Source of the DNA: CAZWTD01 sp964637345
Lineage (GTDB): Bacteria > Patescibacteriota > Patescibacteriia > HK-STAS-PATE-3
Assembly (NCBI GenBank): GCA_964637345.1
Contig: CAZWTD010000026.1
Span: 1-10,014 of the forward strand
DNA: 10,014 bases
Direction of reading: 5' to 3'
Each line of letters begins with the position of its first letter. Position 1 is the first letter of the stretch. The translations under genes and the position numbers were made by a program. Of this stretch, positions 5,597-10,014 are shown in pieces. Under the pieces are notes generated by a model. The model had not been told where the DNA came from. It did not search any database and saw only the letters and a program-made list of their open reading frames with translations.

Positions 5597-5848
5597 ATGA
5601 AGAAGCTCGTGGTCTACCTGCTTCTCGTTGTGGCATGCTTCATTCCCGTGTCGATCACGGTGCTCCCTGCCACGACGCCTGTCCAGATCGATCGCGTTCC
5701 GGTCGCGCTCACGATCACTGAAGCATCAGCGAGGGACTGGAACTGTGGGTGGTGGGAGATCGAGTGGTTCATCCGCATGTGCGAGCAGATGGAACAAGCG
5801 TGGGACTGCTACGTCCACCACGACTGCGGCGACGATGATCCGCTCTAG
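5597..5848 (+). CDS. Small secreted four-cysteine protein, unknown function
   Basis: Not recognised. From ATG 5597 the product has 83 residues: a signal peptide (MKK followed by hydrophobic residues 4-24, probable cleavage after LPA at 25, or less likely after ASA at 45) and a mature region of roughly 40-58 residues. The mature part is Trp-rich and acidic, with cysteines at 50, 62, 71 and 77 (spacing C-x11-C-x8-C-x5-C), compatible with two disulfides. It ends in a CGDDDPL tail. The GGAGG site favours this start; ATG 5528, in frame and with its own GAGGA, would give 106 residues. Its last 14 nt overlap the next gene, so the two are probably translated together under the promoter at 5317. Confidence 0.65.
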   Translation: MKKLVVYLLLVVACFIPVSITVLPATTPVQIDRVPVALTITEASARDWNCGWWEIEWFIRMCEQMEQAWDCYVHHDCGDDDPL

Positions 5849-6434
5849 TCTGGTTTTCGTCCTCATGTGCCTGGTTGGCCCGGCTTGGGCTGGACCCTGC
5901 GACAATCTGAGTCTCATCAACGACGGCCGCACCTTCAACTGGTGCGCGGAAACCCCCGACTGCTGGGTCGTGATCAGAAACGAAGACCCGGCGGATACCG
6001 GGGGCAAAATGGCTGAAGTGTTTCAGTTGTTGTCCGGCAAGGGGTGCGGACTCCTCGTTAAGAGGATTCAAGAGACTTCTTCTACGACCCGCTGGTACGT
6101 TACCTACGTCGTGCCGAAGGTTTCGGAGACAGATCTCTTACTGGATCTTCGCCCAGCGTTGCACCTCGCTGACGGTACGATGGTTGAAGCGAGCGACTGG
6201 CTCACCTCGGAAGAGGTTGACGGGAAGCCTGCGAAGCTCGAATGTGCGACCCGCGATCTTCTTCCTGGCTGGCTCTACGCTGCGGTTGCGAAAACGTCAA
6301 AGAAGGGTAACTTTTGGACGATCATGGGTTTCCCTCGCAGCTATCGCCAGGACGCCGTTGAACACGAGTGGCAGCCGAGCGACGTCGTCGGTTTCCAGGT
6401 AGTCCCAGCCGACGTTTCGTCGAGTCGTCCGTAG
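5835..6434 (+). CDS. Secreted hypothetical protein with five mature cysteines
   Basis: Not recognised. ATG 5835 gives a 199-residue product with a signal peptide (MIRSS then hydrophobic residues 6-18, AWA cleavage site after residue 19) and a mature part beginning GPCDN. Cysteines lie at 22, 37, 43, 71 and 137; the first four could form two disulfides. The central region (86-112) alternates hydrophobic residues as in beta strands and may be one compact domain. The frame is open upstream to 5628, but that stretch lies inside the preceding gene and is Ser/Arg-rich, so it is not the real N-terminus. The gene overlaps the small four-cysteine gene by 14 nt and ends before a strong terminator, forming a two-gene secreted-protein operon. 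Confidence 0.75.
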   Translation: MIRSSLVFVLMCLVGPAWAGPCDNLSLINDGRTFNWCAETPDCWVVIRNEDPADTGGKMAEVFQLLSGKGCGLLVKRIQETSSTTRWYVTYVVPKVSETDLLLDLRPALHLADGTMVEASDWLTSEEVDGKPAKLECATRDLLPGWLYAAVAKTSKKGNFWTIMGFPRSYRQDAVEHEWQPSDVVGFQVVPADVSSSRP

Positions 6435-6455
6435 CTGTTCATTCGCTTCTTTCCC

Positions 6456-6497
6456 GCCCCGCGCCAATTCAATGGTGCGGGGCTCTTCGTTATGTGT
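6456..6497 (+). terminator. Intrinsic terminator of the secreted-protein operon
   Basis: An 11-bp stem pairs GCCCCGCGCCA (6456-6466) with TGGTGCGGGGC (6473-6483), one pair being G-U in RNA, around the loop ATTCAA. It is followed by TCTTCGTTATGTGTT. It begins 21 nt after the stop of the second secreted protein. Confidence 0.8.
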
Positions 6498-6502
6498 TTC
6501 TA

Positions 6503-6532
6503 TTCGACAAAAGTACAAAAAATCATCATACT
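6503..6532 (+). promoter_or_regulatory. Possible promoter of the surface-protein gene
   Basis: TTCGAC (6503-6508) and CATACT (6527-6532) are separated by 18 nt and lie in an AT-rich stretch between the previous terminator and the start codon at 6559. Both boxes are imperfect. No good ribosome binding site precedes the ATG. Confidence 0.35.
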
Positions 6533-6558
6533 GAAGTCAAGAAATTCGATTTTCCACG

Positions 6559-7897
6559 ATGCTTTTTCGCCTACTTCAACAATCCCAGAGTCACTCTTCG
6601 TCTGAAGCTGGGTTCTCTCGTCCGATTCGACGTTTTTCATGGACGTGGATTGCTGTTGCAGCGTTCATAGCAATGCTCAGCCTCGTTCAGGTCGGGCCGT
6701 TTTCGCTTCCCTGGAGGCCGTATGTCTTTGAACTTCGGCCGACACTGCGCGCGGTTCCGGTCCAGCCGATTGTCCCGGATGCTGAATTGCCTCAGATCCG
6801 CATTGATTCAGTTGGTCCGCATGGTTCAAGACGAAGCGTAGAGGTCGTTTCAATTGCGCTTGTGAATGGGCGCAAAGAAGTACAGGAAACGGGATTTACG
6901 AGTGTATCTGACGGTAAAAGCCAAGTACTTACCTTACTTCGGCCTGAATCCTACGAGCCTGGAAAGCAGGTCGTCAATATCGAGGCGCTCGTCAATGGCA
7001 ATCCGACAAAGCTCCAGACCAGCTTTCGTTGGGGCGTTGTTGCAGTGAACGTACGACGCTCTGAGAATGTTCCGGGAAGACTGCAGGAAATCCACCTCGC
7101 AGTTCTCGATGATCTTGGACGGACCGAGTGTAATACGGATATCCAAGTCCGTATTACCGATCCGGCAGGGGTGAAGACAGCCTTCCGTTCTAGCCAACGT
7201 ACTGTAGTTCGAAACCCGGCCTGCCGCGACCGGAGCGTAACGAACGAACCGGATTACCGCGTGTATTATTCCGGCAAGATCGCTGGGAGTTATCGTGTGG
7301 ATGTCGTCGTTAGAACGAAAGATGGCGTGCGTCGAACGACGGATACCTTTCGCCTGAGTGCAGAATCACAGGTTGTTATTGAGCGCAATGCCTTCCCAAC
7401 ACGAATATATCCGCCCGCTGAATACCCAGTCGAATTTACCGTTGAATCGAATGCGGCCCTGAAGGGGGTAATTCGTGAGCAAGTCCCATCCTCGTTTGAA
7501 ATACGGTCGGTTTCGGACAACGGGCTTGTCCATTTTGTTGGGGGAAAACAGTTTATTGAATGGACGGTCGATGCGTCGGGAAAATCTCGTACACAATTAG
7601 GGTATGTTTTTAAAGCGCCAAATCTTTCCCCGCTCCTTTACCGACTTGGACCAGTCGAATTGATAAGTGTTGACGGGGTCCTTCAGGTGAGCGAAGCGCG
7701 CGCTTGGCAGATCGCGGCTGATGCAACGAAAACCTGGGACGGGGGCGGGTCAACCGCGGCCTGGTCAGAGTGTGCGAACTGGGACAGCGACGCCTGCCCG
7801 GCAAATACCGGAGATAGCATCGTTTTCGACGGGACGAGTAATGATAACTCGGACTGGGATACGAGTTCGTCTGTAACCTCGGTTGCGTCGATCAGCG
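6559..7897 (+). CDS. Giant repeat-containing surface protein, N-terminal part (up to assembly gap)
   Basis: The frame encodes 446 complete residues before the gap. Residues 1-27 are basic and cytoplasmic (R21, R24, R25), 28-47 form a hydrophobic membrane segment or signal anchor, and the rest should be outside. Residues 78-160 and 160-270 look like two beta-rich Ig-type domains, the second with C191 and C222. Residues 272-375 resemble a DUF11-type stalk domain (VEFTVESNAALKGVIREQVP). A WQIAADAT linker (383-390) leads to a TWDGGG...AANW-like module (WDGGGSTAAWSECANWDSD, then GDSIVFDGTS), which precedes repeat regions in large bacterial surface proteins. The gene almost certainly continues after the gap as 7998-10014, in a frame shifted only because the N run is a placeholder. 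Likely role is adhesion or cell-surface coat; ligand unknown. Confidence 0.8.
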
Positions 7898-7997
7898 NNN
7901 NNNNNNNNNNNNNNNNNNNNNNNNNNNNNNNNNNNNNNNNNNNNNNNNNNNNNNNNNNNNNNNNNNNNNNNNNNNNNNNNNNNNNNNNNNNNNNNNN
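7898..7997. other. Assembly gap (100 N) inside the surface-protein gene
   Basis: A second placeholder of exactly 100 N. The upstream frame (codons beginning at positions 1 modulo 3) and downstream frame (0 modulo 3) join only if the true missing length is 2 modulo 3. The gap sits where the first repeat module should begin, so repeats may have broken the assembly. Confidence 0.95.
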
Positions 7998-10014
7998 AAC
8001 GACGGTTTTGACACATTATCCATTGCTACGGGTCGGACATTGACTCATACAGGAGGAACTTTAACGATCGGAGGAGTGATTAGCGGGGCAGGAACTCTTG
8101 TGATCACCGATACTTCTCCTGGACCAGGGACCGGGGGCACCTTGAGCTCAAGGGTGCAGTTCGATGCCACGAATGCCGATATCGCGTCGACAACGTTTGA
8201 CGCGCGGACCTATGCGGGCGAGGTTGAGCTCTACTCTAACAGCTCCTCTAATCGCAATGTGACCTTTGCAACGGGGACGTATAATTTTTCTTCAAACCTG
8301 TATTTGAATGCGAATGCCGCGGGCAACCTGACGCTTACGGGCGCGACAAATGATCCAACTGTAAATATTATCGGTGACCTTGATTACACCGGATCCGGCG
8401 GCGGGAGTGAAGCGATCGCGACTGGAGGGAGCGTTGCCAATACTTGGACCATTTCCGGCAACGCCACGTTTACTGACGGAACCGTTACGGTCGAGACCGG
8501 CAATACCTGGAAGATGGACGGGGTGGGGAAAACGCTTACCCCGGCTGGACAGACGCTCTACAACGTGAACATCGACCCGGGTTCAACCGGAACAATTACG
8601 GTATCGACTTCAGATCTGACCATTTCGAATGCGTTAACCGTAGCATCCAACGATACGCTGAGCATAGATACTAGTCGAACGGTTACCTTGAGCCTTACAA
8701 GCGGTACCTCGCTCACGTTGAACGGGACAATATCAGGTTCAGGGACGCTGATCTACGCTTCCAGCACGAACTTTCCGACCAGTGGAACAATGTCTTCCGG
8801 TTTGCGTTTTGATGCGACTGGAGCGAATAAGACCATTCCGGCACGAACGTATGGAGGCGACGTCGAATTCTACAACAACAGCACGACCGCGCGGACGATT
8901 ACGTTGGGAACCGGCGCCTCGCAAACACTTACCTTTTCTGGAGCGTATTATCTTACTGCCGCAAACACGGCAAACATAACAACGACCGGAGCGACCAATA
9001 ACCCAACGATAAACATCGGTGGAGATCTCGACTACCTTGGTTCAGGTTCGGGTTCCGAGGTGATTACGACCGGCTCGGGCACCTGGACTATCTCTGGCAA
9101 CGTCACTTTCGCCGGGGGAACCTTTACGGCCAGTACGGGGAATACCATAGTTTTGAACGGGACCGGCGGAAAAACGCTTGCCGGAGGAAATAACTACGTC
9201 AATCTAACAATTGACCCGTCGTCTGCCGATACGATTACGCTTCCCTCAGGAAGTATCGTCGCATCTGGAACCTTAACGGTCGCATCGAACGACACATTTA
9301 CGGTTACCAGTGCCGCTTCGACCGTTACCTTAAGTCGAACCTCGGGCACCGCATTAACGCTTAATGGAACTATCAACGGCTCAGGCCGTCTTACGTATAA
9401 CACTTCTGCGACTTTTCCCTCGACCGGGACTATTTCCTGTATTGTGCGTTTGAGTTTAAATAGCGCGGCGCTTGTTATTCCGCCTAGGAATTTCGGAGGA
9501 GATTTAGAAGTTTTTAATGGATCAACAACATCACGCGCCGTTACTCTCAGCGCAACGGGAACCCTTGCTATTTCGGGGCAACTTATCATGACCGCTTCTA
9601 GTTCGGGGAGCGCGACGCTGAACGTTACTGGTCCGGCGCCGGATGTTGATGTGACCGTGGGGAGCAATCTTGATTTTACGGGAAGCGGAGGAGGGACGGA
9701 AATTATTACCGCTGGCACCGGAACCTGGACCGTGAGCGGAAGTGTTGACTTTACCAACGGGCAATTTAATACGTCCGCAGGAAACACCTTAGTGATGAAT
9801 GGAAGTTCAAAAACACTGACTTCAGCCGGAGTAACGCTCGTTAATTTGACCCTGTCGGGATCAATTACACTCGCCAGCGCCACGCATATTGTCAGCGGGA
9901 ATCTTAGTATGGCCGGCGGGACAATTACTCCGGGAACTTCGCAGATTAATATGACCGGAACCTCAAATACGATTACTGGGGGAGGTAATACGCTCTATAA
10001 CCTCAATATTGATC
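7998..10014 (+). CDS. Giant repeat-containing surface protein, repeat region, runs off window end
   Basis: One frame, beginning NDGFDTLSIATGRTL at 7998, is open without a stop to the last base: 672 residues, the longest open frame in the window. It has no start of its own and is taken as the continuation of the gene starting at 6559. Composition is extreme: Thr, Ser, Gly, Asn and Ala dominate, with very few charged residues and a single cysteine. Three divergent repeats of about 215 residues follow one another, each with an ISGSGTL entry, a RTYGGDVEFYNNST-like segment, a GDLDYTGSGGGSE-like segment and a TWTISGN...GKTLT...LYNLNID end. This pattern suggests a stacked beta-solenoid or beta-sandwich stalk. 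The C-terminal end, including any anchor or sorting signal, is outside the window. Confidence 0.82.
8079..10014 (+). repeat. Tandem coding repeats of about 645 nt (three units)
   Basis: Unit 1 is 8079-8729 (217 codons), unit 2 is 8730-9371 (214 codons) and unit 3 starts at 9372 and reaches the window end. Alignable landmarks in units 1/2/3 are ISGAGTL/ISGSGTL/INGSGRL, ARTYAGEVELYSNSS/ARTYGGDVEFYNNST/PRNFGGDLEVFNGST and GDLDYTGSGGGSE/GDLDYLGSGSGSE/SNLDFTGSGGGTE. Protein similarity is obvious while synonymous positions differ widely, so the copies are old. Unit 3 departs from the pattern after about 9830, where a second shorter SGN...NTLYNLNID copy replaces the expected tail. Confidence 0.8.

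Noticed and set aside
5628..5834. Upstream extension of the 199-aa secreted protein in its own frame
   Set aside because: It overlaps the small four-cysteine gene, is Arg/Ser-rich without motifs, and would move the clean signal peptide to the middle of the protein.
8374..8979. Short plus- and minus-strand frames within the surface-protein repeats
   Set aside because: They lie in alternative frames of a continuous, internally repetitive coding frame and show no independent signals.
9194..9883. A 229-codon open frame on the minus strand, rich in Val, Pro and Thr
   Set aside because: It is antisense to the repeat region of the surface protein. The low-complexity Thr/Ser/Gly codons of the sense strand leave the reverse strand free of stops. 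It has no family motif, and sense-strand homology between repeats explains the region.

Overview
This window looks like a bacterial chromosome fragment from a draft (probably metagenome-derived) assembly. Two 100-base runs of N (2460-2559 and 7898-7997) are scaffold gaps. Base composition is moderately GC-rich, genes are tightly packed, and no RNA gene, transposase or CRISPR array is visible. I suspect a Patescibacteria (candidate phyla radiation)-type organism. The main reason is the large membrane-anchored surface protein at the right end, whose stalk ends in a WQIAADA...TWDGGG junction followed by Thr/Ser/Gly-rich repeats, a layout I associate with that group. This placement is inference from family knowledge, not proven by the window.

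Layout. 1-651: the 3' end of glmS (glucosamine-6-phosphate synthase), closed by an intrinsic terminator. 777-989, minus strand: a 70-aa hypothetical protein with its own ribosome binding site and a terminator facing that of glmS. 1137-2396: an endonuclease Q-type PHP-domain protein, a DNA repair nuclease. 2397-2666: an intergenic region interrupted by the first gap. 2667-4491: a very tight operon, msrA - C39-like cysteine peptidase - msrB - divergent PAP2 (DUF212) membrane protein, with overlaps of 4 and 35 nt and then a 1-nt gap. 4580-5275: a stand-alone class I glutamine amidotransferase with its terminator. 5317-5596: a clear promoter with a perfect 10-bp inverted repeat over its start region, then a long foldable leader. 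5597-6434: two overlapping genes for unrecognised secreted, cysteine-containing proteins, followed by a terminator. 6559-10014: a giant surface protein running off the right edge. It has an N-terminal membrane segment, an Ig-like/DUF11-like stalk and at least three divergent repeats of about 215 residues.

How the genes fit together. GlmS supplies amino sugar for the envelope. EndoQ would initiate repair of deaminated bases, and MsrA/MsrB repair the two stereoisomers of methionine sulfoxide, so the left half leans toward envelope precursors and damage repair. The right half is envelope-exported: a regulated pair of small secreted proteins and a repetitive adhesin-like protein. The reading frame of the surface protein shifts across the second gap. 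This is most simply explained by the placeholder length of the Ns (true length would be 2 modulo 3), and it hides the longest open frame in the window, 7998-10014.
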